The notes beneath the pieces are model-generated. The model was given only the letters and a program-made list of their open reading frames with translations, was not told where the DNA came from and searched no databases. This document shows, piece after piece, positions 22,516 to 36,688 of a stretch of 64,000 nt of DNA (positions are counted from its first letter, which is position 1; each line of letters opens with the position of its first letter). Both the position numbers and the translations under genes were made by a program. The DNA comes from Chamaelirium japonicum (lineage: Eukaryota; Streptophyta; Magnoliopsida; Liliales; Melanthiaceae), in contig OX393557.1 in NCBI GenBank assembly GCA_947650365.1, positions 1,612,001-1,676,000 of the forward strand. Direction: 5' to 3'.

Positions 22516-22520
22516 GTTGG
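22516..22520. repeat. Target duplication GTTGG, left copy
   Basis: GTTGG here and at 32284-32288 frame the nested copia element exactly. The host LTR reads across without a gap once one copy and the element are removed, matching GGAGTTGGGACCC in the other LTR near 37667. Confidence 0.88.
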
Positions 22521-24779
22521 TGTTGGAATTGGTGAGGTCTACAGCTCTTAAAAACCATTAGTTTAGCTGTATATGGTTGATAGTTTAGGATTGCATCTTG
22601 GTGCATACCTTAGTACGTGTTCTGATTACCGAATAGAGAGCCATGGCTACATGATCCACTTGAGTGGGAGACTCAATGGACTGGTCCCATGTAACCTAAA
22701 TACAGTTGCAGCTCTGATTAGGGTTGGTCGCCCTATCAGGGTAAGCTGTTGGGATAACAGAGCATAGGTGTCTCCACCATGGTCATTACTAGGCACAGTG
22801 TCTATGGCCGAACGGAACCAATAGGTGCATAGATTGGTGAGCAGACACCGGTGCACTAAGTCGTGTTTCTGCATAAGATAAAACGGTCCTAAACCCTAAA
22901 AAACCATGTTTGGTGGGCTCACCAGTTGAGTGGTGCTTTGGTATACTAATGTGTGAGAGTCCAGTTACGTGACCCAAAACCATGGTGTACTGGGATACCT
23001 GGCTAGCGTCGTATCAGCATGCCACTCCTGCAGGTCATCCACACCCCTAATGGGAGGTGCGCTTCTTGGTTTGACCTACGTCATATTAAACCTTGGCCAA
23101 GTGGTCATCAGTTGGACTGTTGACCGAATTCGGTTACTCGGTAAGGTAATCGAAGGTACAACGTGCGTGGTCAACCTGGAAGGAACCAAGTCATATGAGC
23201 ACTCGAGTCTGACGGTAGTCTCTACTGCTATGGTTGCGTCATGGCACCAAGTGGAGGGACAATGAGTTTACCACTACTAAGCGGAGAGCAGGGGTATGCA
23301 GAGAACATAGTAAGTCTAGGGGAATTGGAGTGCAGCCTGCGTCGCACTCTGGGTGGCTACACAGGTTAACTCGGGTTCAGAGAATCGATGGTACACTCGG
23401 GTAATATGTCGAATGAGTCCAAGTTGGAAGCCATGAACCCTTGTCCCTGAAGGTTCTACCTTATCCACATTATGTACGGTCCTTGTGTCATCTCCTCGAA
23501 ACACAGGACGCAATTAGAGGAAGCGAGAAGTCCATACCTATGCACCGTGTGTGCTTGGCACTAGTACATGGTAGATGCGCAACTATGTGCAAGTACTAAG
23601 GGGAAACCCTAGACTAGTACAGAGACGCATGTAGTTATCCTTTGCTATAAGTAAACCTCGCTCTATAGGTGCGATGCACTAGGATATGTTGCGAGTTGAC
23701 TATTTTGTTTTACTAGGGACACCCTTTGGGAAGCTCAGTGAGTGGTGAAATCACTAGTAAGCCTCACTTGTGAGTGACTTGCAAAGTCTCATACACAAGG
23801 AATGGTCAATTAGTGATATAGGGACGTTTTGGTAAAACAACACGTCTCTACGTACTAGTGAATGGCCGGTCCTAGGTGTGGGAGATCTAGTTAAGGTTGA
23901 TCTCAATTATTTAGGGATTTGAATCCCTCATAGATAGGGACAGCCATAGGGATAAGATTAGGGTTTGAAATGGTCAAAAATCAATCCCTAAAAGCAAGGA
24001 AATGATAAGAGATAAAGAAGAGATAAAGGGAAAGATTTGAAAGGATAGGACAGCCCTATATAAGAGCAAGAGGAAAGAGAGGGTCTGGCCATGCCATTAG
24101 GGGAAACCCTAGCCGTCCCTCTCTCTTATACTCTCCTCTCCTCTCTCGTCTCTTTTCCTCGCTTGCGACCTTGGATGGTGACTCGTCTTCCTCATGTGGT
24201 GTTTTTGTAGACAAAGAAGGCTCGTAGTATAGAGTCACTCAAATATCTATCGACGAGGTACCGTGTATCGTGTGAGATCGGGTGAACTAGAAGGTACTTC
24301 CCATAATTTTTTGTTATCTAGATTTTGCACAAAAGATCAGCGATGTTTTTATGACTGCATGAGTTATGGAACTCCATACGACTTGAAACTACTTGCAAAA
24401 GTTGAGTCTAGAAATTCTCTAACTACATTCTAAATTTTGGCCCAATCGGAGTTCGAAACAAAAAGTTATAGCTATTTATATCGATCAGATCCAAAGACGT
24501 CTCTAGCGACAAAGAAGAAATTTTTCAAGGTGAAATAATTTGCACGGAGGTATGGCTTCTATCATGTAGATCTAGTGTAGAGATAGAATATGCATACATG
24601 CTAGATTATTCTTCTCGCTAGATCGACGTTAGGGGGTCAAGTAGTTGTCATGCTAGATTCATATACGCACGTGTAGATCGTTTAAATAAAAATTTTGATA
24701 TATAACACACACTGTTCATAATCTTCGGACCTTCCCTTTGCTTTCACTGTGGGCCTCTACCATGGAATTATTTCTAACA
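22521..24779 (+). mobile_element. 5' LTR of the nested copia element
   Basis: TGTTGGAATTGG to TTTCTAACA, 2259 bp, followed by a primer site. TATA box TATATAAG at 24057-24064. Aligns along its length with 30005-32283; in the first 250 bp roughly one base in ten differs. Confidence 0.9.
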
Positions 24780-24780
24780 A

Positions 24781-24794
24781 TTGATATCAGAGCC
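24781..24794 (+). other. Primer binding site, tRNA-iMet type
   Basis: TTGATATCAGAGCC immediately after the LTR, one base off TGGTATCAGAGCC. Confidence 0.85.
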
Positions 24795-27700
24795 ATGCTA
24801 GTAGTATGCATTTCATGTTTTTCATGAAACCGTTATGTGCGCACATGATTAGTATGTACTGCCATCGGGGTTCTACGAGTAGATCATGTATATTGCAGAT
24901 ATTGTGTGTTCTATGAATTGTTCTTGTAGGGCACCGCTATTAAAATTATCTGGATATATGATTGTTTGCTACCAGGGGTCAGACCCCGTGCTAGCATATA
25001 TCTGGATGTGTTTTCTTCTGTGCGTGGATAGGTTTTAGGGCAGTAGTCAGGCAAGTGGTGGAGATTGACCACCTTTGATTCCCAGGCCTTTTGCTAGGCT
25101 TGTTTTTCTTTCTTTCTAGAAAATTATGTACAAGTGAGCACTTGTACTAGATCTTTTTTGGTTACAGATTAAGAAGGAGAACTTTCCATGGAGATCCACT
25201 ACCGAAAGGATGAGTAGGACTTTAGAGAACGATAGTAATCCGGCGAAGCGTACACGATGACGGCAAAGGGCAAAAGCATCAAAGATCGTATACAGAGGCT
25301 TGCATCGAATCGAGAAACCTTGTGAAGGAGATAGATAGCCTACACTGTGCTAGTCAGTTTCAGAGGTCAGACCCTGAACTTGATTCAGTTTTGGTTGTTT
25401 CTTTTCATTGTTCTTTATATTTTCGTAGAGAACCCCAATATGATAATTAGAGTATCAGTGTTTTAGAGGGATTCCCTTTCCCTTCGGGTTCAAGCGACCT
25501 TATTAGGATAGGATTTCACTAGTGATGCCTATTATTTAATTAACCTTTGATGATAGCATGAATTTCTCATATTTGGTTATGCCACCATTAGGTCAACACC
25601 GATTAGTCGGGTGTGCCTATTTGGCCAGCATTGAAACCTAGAATGAGTTGGAATTCTACTATGAAAATTTATAAGCGAGGCACTATGGTAGTGGAAGATC
25701 TTTCCTATCTATATGATCTTCGGTTAGGCTCCAAGGCATTATCGTGATAGCTAGGTTTACAGAACATCGATATTCTTGGGATATGTAATGTGACCCTTGA
25801 GTGGAGAAATCCACTTGAGGCAGGGACTATGATATTCCGAGATCGATTAATACTAGGTAAAAGGCTTGAAACTCTAGTGAGAGCACGATATGACCAGGGT
25901 CTAGTGTATAGGTTGTCGTGATCTTAGTGTACACTCATACTTGCATAAAATAACCCTCAACTTTAAATAAGGGACATGTAAAATGACTCATTAAGATCCT
26001 CTGGCCTCCATAGCCAACTACTTTGTATCTGGGTGGGAGGGCGTAACTCAACATCCCCCTTGGGTGAGATTTATATTTTATCATGCCAGATAACTTAGCG
26101 GTCTCCTTCAGTATATGGCGGTTATGGGGCCAGGAGAGAAGTGTTTTTCCCACCATCGTGGGGGCCGTATGAACTCCCGTGTCGTAATTACCTAGGCTTG
26201 TGGGTAAGCATCCGAAGTGCATGTGAGGCTTTCGTTGCTTCATATGGGGATCACGTTGCACTGGCCAAAAAGATAACCATGGTCCATCAAAGCCCTTAGG
26301 TGGCATATTTGGATTGGGTAAAGGAAAGACCCGTGTGATCGGATGACACTGCACACTGCCCCCTTAGGCGAGTGTATCTGATTCTGAGATCTCACATACA
26401 TGGTTAATTAATCATAGATGTGTCTTCGCTGTGAGGGTAGCATTGACATTTGGATATTATTAGCTTATTTTCAAAATCCATAAAATAAGCTTTCTGTATT
26501 CTTTCATTCAACCATATAGTTCCCATGTCTGCTATCCTATAGGAGAACTAGTTATCAGGTCTCTAACTACATAGAGAGAAAGCACTATCTTTGACCTATG
26601 CTTAGGGTTGTTAGCATATATTGGCAGTCAATCTTAATATCCCTGTACTAGATCTAACGAGTTTAGATGTCACTAGGGCATTGACTAGGGCGTATGACGA
26701 CTAGCGAGAGTCTGAGGAGATATTGAAGTGTTGTGTCATAGCAGACTTGCAGACAACTCCTTAGAAGTAAGTCGGAGATATACTAGGTCTTCTGAAATAA
26801 AATTTTAAGTACATTAGATGTATGGAAAGCGAGGTCAGTAGACTCATCATATTTCCATCAAGATACTCATCAGTACCGAGATGTTTGAGGGTATGCTTAT
26901 TCGGAAACACATACTTGAGTTCCAGATCAAACTAGATTCCAAAGATATAGTACTAGATGACGAGGTAGTGGAAGACATCTGTCTTGCATCATTGTTTGGA
27001 ACCTTCGAAGGCATTGTCAGAGGTTTTAGCTTTAACAAGCTAGAGATGACAAATACAGAACTTCTGAGGAGCTTTCCAGGAGATAAAGGATAGGATCAAG
27101 ATTAAAGGTGAAGCCTGTAGTGCTTAACCTAGTTCTTCTTTAGAATAGCCTAAGGGAGTAACTTATCAAAAACCGAAAAAACTATATTAGTGCAGAAACT
27201 GGTATGGATTCCTAAGTCTGGTGACGCCAAGGATGGAAATATTTCTGCTGTGGCTACTAGAGGGGGTACTAGAAGATTATGTATGACCTTAGGGTGTTAG
27301 GGGTTAAGTCACTATTTAGTAGTAGTTCTTCTACTTCTTGAATGTGGACTTCGTGTCTATAGAGATTCAAGGAAAGCAGAAGGCTACTTTATGGTGAAGT
27401 GATCCTAATATAGGTACTAATGCCATAAGCCGCTGCGGAAGCTATTAGATATAATTATCTTAGTTTTTTCAAAATATAGATTTTGATCTTTAGAGATTTA
27501 GTTCTGATTCCACCTTGCTAAATAAAGTTTTCAGTTTTAGACAGCACTGTAGGCATGTATATTAAACTGAATAGATAGCTTCATTGCTAGAGGAATAGAT
27601 CAGAATAATTTTTTTATATTTAATCCTAATTCGAAAATAGATTTCATGACAGCTGTAGTGTCTAATTGAAATTCATCCAAATCCTTCGGAGAAGCTAACC

Positions 27701-30004
27701 CATTTGTGACCCTTCTGATTTAGACACTTTGCCTCATAGACGTTCAAAGGTTATAGGATGTCGAGTTTCTGTTCACAGATTTCTCGGAGACCCTTCTTAA
27801 CCTATGAGTGTTATTTAGAAGGCAGAATAACTAAAAGAGCTATTAAGGTATTAGTGTTAGTTAATTTTGATGTCTATAGTTTCAAGAATGTCCAAACGAT
27901 AAGAGACACTTCGATTTAATCGAGGGAATGAGTACTTATCAGACGAGTTCCATAGGGTCCTAAAGGAGCACGTGATTATTCCCCAATTAAATGCCCAAAG
28001 GAAAACACATCAGAATGAAGTCTCTAAGAGAAGGAATCAGACCCTGTTTGATATGGTTCGTAGTATGATGAATATTGCCAAGTGTACTACCCACCCTCTG
28101 GTGGGGTTGTACCTAAAAACAGTAGCATATATAAGGAATTATCTCTCATCTAGATTAGTGCCTCAAACCTATAAAGAGCTATGGTCTAGGCAAAAGCTGA
28201 CACTATAGTGTCTCAAGATATGGGGTTATCCTGCACTTGTGTAGAAGGACAAGAGGGAAAATATAGAGATAAAGTTCTAGGTATATCTGTTTGTAAGCTA
28301 CCCTAAAAGGCATAAGGTGGACTATTATATGATAATGAGGTCTGGAAGGTAATCGTTTCTACGGATACTATCTACCTAAATCAATATTATATTATAGACC
28401 AAAAGTTTATCAGTAAAGTAGTTATGGGTGAACTACTGGGTACTGGTAGAGAGTGCGCATCCGAGAGCGGAATAGGAGTAGATGATACAGAAACTAGTAT
28501 ACCAGATACTGTAGAAATGATTCACTTTGTACCACCACCACCTCATCGTTGTGGGACCATCAGAGCTCCTAATAGATACTATGGAGAAATCTTGATAGTT
28601 GATCCAGAGTTTCAGGAGGATGATCCCTAGAGCTACGATAAAGTAGTAGGAGCTTTCAACAGCTCTAACTAGCAAAAGACCATGAAAGCAGAACTTGTAT
28701 CAATATCCCTTAGAATTATATCGACTCTTATTACAATATTATCCTTTTGGGTGTAGGGGGTGTATAAGAAGAGCATTCAGTTAAGACTTAAGTGGCTAGA
28801 TTAGTTTCCAAGAGAGAAGGGATTGACTCTGTCGAAACCTTTTCACCGGTAGTTATGCCTAAGTTTGTTTTGGATTCTCTAATCGATCATAGCCCATTAT
28901 AGTTGGGAGATCTGGAAGATAGGTGTCAAGATAGTTATTCCCTAATGAGGATTTGAAAAAGGACATGTACATAATGCAGAGATTTTGTGTCAATAGGTCA
29001 TGAAGATCTGGAAGACAAGTTGCAAAGGTCTATTTATGGACTAAGCAAGCATTCAAGCTAGAATATCTATTTTGATCAAGGGAATCCATTTATATGGATT
29101 TGATCAGAATGAGGATAAACCAAGTGGGTACAAGAAAGGTAAAAGAACTACAAGGGTATACTTAGTACTTTATGTTAACGATATTCTACTGATTGAAAAT
29201 GACGTAGAAATATTATTTACGGTAAAGGTTTGTAGTCATCGCAATTCGATTTAAAAGACCCTAGTGAGTCAAGTTATGTTTTGGAAATCAAGTTAACTCG
29301 AGATCACCAGAGCAAGGTTCTCTCGCTGTCACGGGCTATGCTTGAAGATAAGACTCTAGCCAGATTCGATTTATGAGGCTAGATATCCATTGCATAATAG
29401 GAATGATGTGTCAGTTTCAGTCGAACCCGGGTCCTGATCGCTAGACTGATATTAAGGGTATACTCATAAGTCTTTATTAAGTGAGGATTGTGAGTTAGCT
29501 TACACTTCATAGGTCCTGATGTTGATTGGATACATAAGGTCTAACTTTTGTGTCAGCTATGCGTTCCAGAGAATTGATTTCAGGAATTATTTTTTTCTTG
29601 GGATTAGAAGCGATAGTTGGTAGAGTATGAAGCAAGAGTGCATCGCAGACTCTACTATAATGACTGAGCACATTGTTACGTGCGAGGTAGTATACCAGGT
29701 GGTATGACTCAGGAAGTTTTTGGAGAACATAGAACATATACCAGAGGCTCAATTATCTATTGTACCAACAGAAGAGTGGTAAGCAAGGTCCAATGAGCCT
29801 ATGCACCACCGTAAGGGGAAACCCATCAAGTACAAACTCCACTTGATCTGACAGTTTTAGGAGGAAATACAAGTAGCGGTACTGAGGCGGCATCTGCAGA
29901 TAATATTGCTAATTCCTTTAGGAAATTCCTGCAAAAGCTTTTGGGTAGCATGTTGAAGCTACAGAGCTCAGTACCGTTTTTTCTTGTTAGACCTAGTGGG
30001 AGAT
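24795..30004 (+). pseudogene. Internal region of the nested copia element, heavily decayed gag-pol
   Basis: Remnants appear in copia order. Gag (26881-27093): FQIKLDSKDIVLDDEVVEDICLAS-like segments of the gag core. Integrase C-terminal part (27972-28230): SKRRNQTLFDMVRSMMN and PQTYKELW, then KIWGYPA. Reverse transcriptase (28640-29280): KREGIDSVETFSPVV and LQRSIYGLSKHS. RNase H (29630-29860): KQECIADSTIMTEHIV and RKFLENIE. Stops occur every few codons between these islands, and I could not find a protease motif or zinc knuckle. 24795-26850 is leader with no clear frame. A polypurine-like TAGTGGGAGAT precedes the 3' LTR. Dead element; exact lineage not decided. Confidence 0.8.
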
Positions 30005-32283
30005 TGTTGGAATTGGTAAGGTCTACAACTTGTAAAAACCATTAATTTAGCTGTATATGATTGATAGCTTAGGATTGCATCTTGGTATGTAACTTAGTAC
30101 GTATTCTGATTACATAACAGAGACCCATGGCTACATGGTAATCCACTTGAGTGGGAGACTCAATGGACTGGTCCCATATAACCTAAATACGTTAATAGCT
30201 CTGATTAGGGTTGGTCGTCCTATCAGGATAAGCTGTTGGGATAATAAAGTGTAGGTGTCTCCACTACAATCATTACCAGGTACAGTGTATGTGATCAAAC
30301 GGAACCAAAGTGGTGCATAGATCAGTAAGCAGACACCGGTGCACTAAGCCGTGTTTCTGCTTAGCGTAAAATGGTCGTAAATCCTGAGGAACCATATCTA
30401 GTGGGCTAACCAGTTGAGTGGTGCTTTGACGTACCAATGTGTGAGGGTCCAGTTATGTAACCCAAAACCACGGTATACTAGGTTACTCGGCTGGCATCGC
30501 ATCAGTATGCCAGTCCTGCAGGTCATCCATACCCCTAATGGGAGGTACGTTCCTTGGTTTGACATACGTCATAGTAAACCCTGGCTAGGTGGTCATCAAT
30601 TGAACTGTTGATCGAATCTGGTTACTCGGCAGAGTAATCGGAGGTACGACATACGTAGTCAACCTTGAAGGAACCAAGTCATATAAGTACTCGATGTTTG
30701 ATGGTAATCTCTACTGCTCGAGTCACGTCATGGCACCAAGTAGAGGGACAACGACTTTACCACTACTGAGTGGAGAGCAGGGGTATACGGAGAATATAGT
30801 AAGTTCGAAGGAATTAGAGTGCAGCCTGCATCGCACTCTAGGTGGCTATGCAGGTTAACTCGGGCCTAGAGGACCGATGGTATACTCGGGTAGTGTGTCG
30901 AACGAGTCCAAGTTGGAAGCCATGAACCCTGATCCCTAAAGGTTCCTCCTTATCCACATTATGTATAGTCCTTGTGCTATCTCCTCAAAACACAGGATGC
31001 AGTTAGAGGAAGCGAGAAGTCCATACCTACGCTCTGTATGTGCTTGGCACTAGTGCACGGTAGATGCGTAACTACATACAAGTACTAAGGAGAAATCTTA
31101 GACTAGTACAGAAATGCATATAGTTATCCCTTACCATAAGTGAACCTCGCTACATAGGTGCAATGCACCAGGATATGTTACGAGTGGACTAGTTGATTTT
31201 ACTAGGGGCACCCTTTGGGAAGCTTAGTGAGTGGTGAAATCACTAGTAAGCCTCACTTGTGAGTGACTTGCAAAGTCTCATACACAAGGAATGGTCAATT
31301 AGTGACATAGGGACATTTTGGTAAAACAACACATCTCTACGCACTAGTGAGTGGACGATCCTTAGTGTGGGACACCTAATCAAAGTCAATCCCAATTATG
31401 AGGGATTTGAATCCCTCATAGATAGGGCCGGCCATAGGGATAAGAATAGGGTTTGAAACGGTCAAAAATCAATCCCTAAAAGCAAGGAAAGGATAAGAGA
31501 AAAATGAGAGATAAAAGGATAGATTTGAAAGGATAGAGCAGCCCTATATAAGAGCAAGAGAAGAGAGAGGCACCAGCCATGCCATTAGGGGAAACCCTAG
31601 CCGCCCCTCTCTCTTCTACTATCTTCTACTCTCCTCTCATCTCTCGTCTCTCTCCCTTGCTTGCGACCTTGGAAGGTGACTCATCTTTTCGTGTAGTGTT
31701 TTTGTAGACGAAGAAAGCTCGTTGTATATTGGCACTCAGAGATTCATTGATGAGGTGATGTGCATCATAAGAGATCGGGGAACTAGATGGCGCTTTCCGT
31801 AATCTTTTATTGTCCAGATTTTACACAGAAGATCAATAATATTTTTAAGACTAAGGAGATATTGAACTTTAAACGATGTAAAACCACTTGCAAAAGTTAT
31901 GTCTCGAATTTCTCTAGTTACAGTCCAAATTTCAGCCTAATCGGAGTTCGGAGCGAAAAGTTATTGCTATTTCACCAAAAGCATGATGAGCAAATCCAAA
32001 GCCGTCTCCATCGACAAAGAAGAATTTATCACGGTAAAAGAATCCGTATGGAGGTATGGTTTCTATCATATAGATCAAGTATAGAGATAGAATATGTATG
32101 CATGCTAGATTATTCTTCTCACTAGATCGACGTTAGGGGGTTGAGTAGTTGCCATGCTAGATTTATACACGCACGTATAGGTCGTTTCAATGAAAATTTT
32201 GATATGTAACTCACGCCGCTCATGGTCTTCGGACCTTCCCTTTACTTCCGCGCTGGGCCTCTACCACAGAATTATTTCCAATA
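30005..32283 (+). mobile_element. 3' LTR of the nested copia element
   Basis: TGTTGGAATTGG to TTTCCAATA (the last CA decayed to TA), 2279 bp. TATA box at 31545-31552. Directly followed by target copy GTTGG (32284-32288). Confidence 0.9.
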
Positions 32284-32288
32284 GTTGG

Positions 32289-32440
32289 GACCCTTCTCAA
32301 ACCCTAAAACTAATCTCGATACCTGTGGATTTGGGTTGGTTCGAGATTAATTAACCAGACATACTTCTAAGCCCAATTAATTACCAACTAGACTGACTGA
32401 GTCCAAGACTGACTGGGTGCAGTCGAGCCAAAACCCAACA
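32289..32440 (-). mobile_element. 3' LTR (inner part) of the minus-strand copia element
   Basis: Continuation of 21383-22520. It ends with CGAGCCAAAACCCAACA, the complement of the LTR start TGTTGGGTTTTGGCTCG, exactly as at 37829. A polypurine tract (minus AAGTGGGAGAG, plus 32441-32451) abuts it on the internal side. Confidence 0.85.
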
Positions 32441-35400
32441 CTCTCCCACTTAGCAAATGAAACCTATAAACAAAACAAAATTTTATTTTGGAAAACCACA
32501 CACGCTAGTGGGTAATGACTTAGTTTGAAAAGACCTTAATGAACGTACATTGTATTTTACAAAAACAAACTAGGCTTATAACTTTAAGAGGTATTCCTTC
32601 ACTTAGATAGAAATTCATAGTCATATGAATTATAGCGGTTATGTCCTTATGAGCAGGCACTCCCTTCTACGCGCGCATTATGTTATAACCAATCCTCTTT
32701 GAATAAGCATTTTATATGGTTATCAAACTTTATGAGTAATAGAAGAAACTTACTTTGCGGTCCTACCATGTGTCTCACTAACTTAAATATACATATCCAA
32801 AGTGAGACGGAAAAATAAACTTTATTAGTTGCTGAAAATAAGAAGTATTGGCATAAACAAACGTACAATGAGCTTTGAACCTATGTTATCCACATGACTT
32901 TCATATTGAACGGGTGGTAATCTCTTGGTCATTGGATCTGTAACCATAAGCTCGATACCAATATGCTCAATGATGATCTTATTAGCAAATTGATCATCCC
33001 ATACAATAAGATACTTTATATCAATGTGCTTGCTATAACTCCCGCTATTATTGTTCTTTGATAAGAACACAGTAGCTATATTGTCACAATAGATCCTTAT
33101 AGGTCTAGATATAGAATCTACAATCCTAATCTTAGTGACAAAATTCTTAAGCCAAGAAGCTTGTAATATTGCCTCATAGAGTGCAACTAACTCTGCCTCA
33201 GAGTGTCTATATGTAAGTATAGAATCCTACGTCCCTTGAAGGTATCTCATGACCCTTATGTTACCCTTCTAGTGATCCATTCCTGGATCACTTTAGTACC
33301 TACCCAATATTTCTATTGCAAAGCTGATGTCCGGTCTAGAACGAACCTTCTGATATATCAAGCTGCCAACCATAGATGCATAGGGAATGTTTTCCATTGC
33401 CTCTCTTCCAAAAGAGTTTCTCGGACCTTTGGGACAAGCTGAATCTTTCACCTTTAATGATGAGAACAATACCCGATAAATAATTTCCCCTATTAAATAT
33501 TTTCATAACTTTATCAACATATGCATGCCCTTTGAGACAATCCTAGTGATCTTTGAGATCGATCCCTGATGATCTCAATATCAATCACATAGGATGCCTC
33601 GCCTAAGTCTTTTATTGTAAAGTTATAAGAGAGAAATTATTTCATCGTATGTGTCATCCTCAAGTCATTGCTAGCAAGAAGAACCTAATTCTCATATAAA
33701 ATTAGAAACTCATAATGACTCCCACAAACCTTAAGATAAATGCAATGATCCATAATGTTCTCCGTGAAATTGAAGGAGGTAATAACATTGCAAAACTTCA
33801 AGTACCACTGTCCGGATGCCTGTTTTAGTACCTATACTGACTTCTTCAACTTGCAAACTAGCTAACTTCCTTTACTTGAAGTGAAACCTTAAGGATGCAC
33901 CATATATACCTTCTCCTCCAGATCGCCATTTAGGAAAATTATTTTTATATCCATTTATTATAGCTCACGATTATAGTGAGCTACCATAGCTAATATTATC
34001 CTAAATGAATCCTTCTTAAAAATTGGAGAGAATGTTTCATAATATCAATGCTACCCTTTTTGAGTAAAATCCTTGGCTACAAGTTATGCCTTATGTCGTT
34101 CGATGTTACATACGGTATCAGTCTTGGTCTTATAGACCCACTTGCAGCCAATGGTTTTAATCCCTTTAGGCAACTCTACTAAATTCTAGATTTGGTTATC
34201 TGCTAAGGATTTTTATCTCATCTTTCATGGCATCTAACCATTTTGCAGCATCTCTTCTAATTATGGCTTCAGAAAACGTTTCGGGATCTAGAGACAATTC
34301 GATAACAGTTGGACTTCTTTGACTCTTGGAGGTTTACTTTGTAGTTGCTAGAAATTATCGCTCTATGTCTTCTCTTGGATCTCCTAAAAACCTTTCGGTT
34401 CTATACTAACAGGCTCAGTGGCAACTTATTCTATATCAGTTGGGATGTCAGGAAATGGTTGATCAAAAACTACCATAGGTGGTTTATCCTGATGATCAAC
34501 TTGTCTCTCATGTATTATGGGTAATTAAATCAGAAACCCATATCACCTCAAACATAATTTATTATGTAGGGACACTCCCACTGAAGTTGTCATTTATAAG
34601 AAAATGAGTATTTCTAGCTACTACTATGTTCGGTGAGTACGATGGACAATACAACCTCATTAGAGGTCTGTATGTATGACACCTAACTTCTTATTATTCC
34701 TCCCAACACCCTTATAGGATTTATTAGTCTGTTTTCTCTTTATGCATTCCCTATAAATCCCGAAAAGTCAGTAAAGTAAAAGGTCTTTAGAACCCCTTCC
34801 TTTACTAATCCCTATAGTCATAGAGAGGAGGAATCCTTATTGACAATTACAAACATCATGGAGCAATTACCTTTAGAGTCTATGCCCAGTTTATATAAGG
34901 CATTAATCAACCTACCAGAGCCTATAAGAATTGAATCTTTGTGGATTAGAATGATGAACCATCAAACTGAAAACAAAGCCCATAGATACTAGTCTTGAAA
35001 TAGACAACAAATTTACAGAGAATCTTGGAATATAAAAAACCCTATCTATGTTCTAAGAATATCCATTCTAGAGGACGAGTCTGTAGGTCCCCACATCTTC
35101 TACCATAGAAATTAGCTTATTCCTAAGAAGATGAACTTCTATCCATCAGTTGGGTCTCGTAAGCCGAAGAACCCATGCATGACAGTAGAGATATAGATTG
35201 TGATCCAGAATCAATCCACCAGTCATTGTCAGATTTTATAAGAATAAAATTATCGCTATCGTACTACTTTATCACCGGTTAGACGCTTAGATGACAGTTT
35301 GACCCTTTTGTCCAAAAAAATCACTCTGGATAGGGAAGTAAAAGTCAAGGTAGTCAGAAACAAAGGATGGGACAACTAGAGAAGGAAAAAGGCTTACTGC

Positions 35401-36667
35401 ATTATAAGGAATAAATATTTATCTGATAATTAGCCCATGCTAATTATCAGTTAGTAAAACTCAGACCTCCCTATGGGCAAAGGCTGCTCCCCGCACAAGT
35501 TTTACTTAAGGGTCTAAAAAAACCTTCACGTTTCCCGATAAGACCTGTGAATTGTATAAGGAGCCTAAGCTATGGTTCTTTTTCTGTGGGCATAAGAACC
35601 ATCCTTTTTTCCATATATAATTTACCTCGTTATCCTAATTATATGATATTAAGGATCACCTCCCTTTGGGCAAAGATAAAACCCTAATACTGATGCAACT
35701 AGAAGGGGGACATCATGATCAATCAAACTTATATGATTCAATGCCCCCCATGGCATGTACTGCATGAATCACTCGTGGAGAATGATCCAGGATGCTTTGG
35801 CTAGTCCCAAATCACTCCCCATGGGAGGCCTTTAGATCGTGATCATCCGCAAAACTTATACAATTATTCATATAGCACGACCGATGTGACTGGATTCGAT
35901 CAGAAAACCAAACAAAACCTACATACTGAACCTTATGATCAAAATTAACATGCCCTATGGCGTACAACCCTTCACTTTGATTCGATTCCCGAATCGAAGA
36001 GAAAGTAGCCACATGACCTGAATTTTGGATCTATCGAATTTCGGTCAACCATCTTAAATTCAAGGTTTGTCGCATGGCCTACCCACCCCATCCCTTGGCA
36101 TAAGCCAATCGAGAGGGTCAGTTACTAATCGCATAACTCCACTTGAAATCCTAATAGTTGATCGGAGCAAAAATATATATATGATTTTTAGGGTTCCTTA
36201 TGATCTCTTGTCGATTGATGATGGGTTCATGAAACCGAAAAATCCCATTAACAATGGCAAAACAAGATCCAAACATAATGCAATATAAATAAAAGAGAGA
36301 TCAGATAAAAACATACTTTGATCCCGAAAAAGAAAACATCACAACAATTATCCACATTGTACCGGTGATGGAGAAAACTTTAATCGGCGAAAAATAGTAT
36401 GAAATAACCTGTAACTGATATTTATGGCCAAAACAACAGACCTAATGGCATACAACCTTCCATTTCGAAAATGAAAACGTAATATGTTATAGGCCCGCTT
36501 TCGGATCCATAAAATTTTGACAAATCAGAGATATAAAATCTATTTGCAGATTAGATCGGAAAACAAACGATCTCTTTAACGATCCTTAACGAGATCAAGT
36601 AACTTGAATCAATCCATTAGCGATCAGAAAACGAGATCAAGAGTTTAACTACATGGATAACTGATTA
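32441..36667 (-). pseudogene. Internal region of the minus-strand copia element, decayed gag-pol
   Basis: Islands on the minus strand, from 5' to 3': leader after the primer site (36100-36670); protease with DWWIDSGSQSI at about 35200-35235; reverse transcriptase at 33890-34260 with AAKWLDAMKDEIKSLADNQI, GIKTIGCKWVYKTKTD, a decayed FTQK, ETFSP and IDIKIIFLNGDLEEKVYM; and the RNase H end at 32850-33070 with HIDIKYLIV, IEHIG and DPMTKRLPP. The order and motifs are those of Tnt1-like copia elements. Dense stops and small indels leave no frame longer than about 80 codons. The element's only intact parts are its LTRs, primer site and polypurine tract. Confidence 0.82.
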
Positions 36668-36673
36668 GAAAAT

Positions 36674-36686
36674 GGCTCTGATACCA
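36674..36686 (-). other. Primer binding site, tRNA-iMet type
   Basis: Minus strand TGGTATCAGAGCC, a perfect match to the usual copia site, two bases inside the 5' LTR. Confidence 0.92.
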
Positions 36687-36688
36687 AG

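Larger units (their letters stand above)
21383..22520 (-). mobile_element. 3' LTR (outer part) of the minus-strand copia element
   Basis: Aligns with the 5' LTR at 36689-37829. The unit CCATAGGCGGAAGCGAA...GAGCCACGATGGA occurs twice here, starting near 21385 and 21531, but once in the 5' LTR, which explains its extra length. TTACA before 21383 and ATTAC after 37829 suggest a target duplication of ATTAC(A). The LTR is broken after GTTGG (22520) by another element and resumes at 32289. It carries long CT runs, which are GA runs in the transcribed direction. Confidence 0.75.
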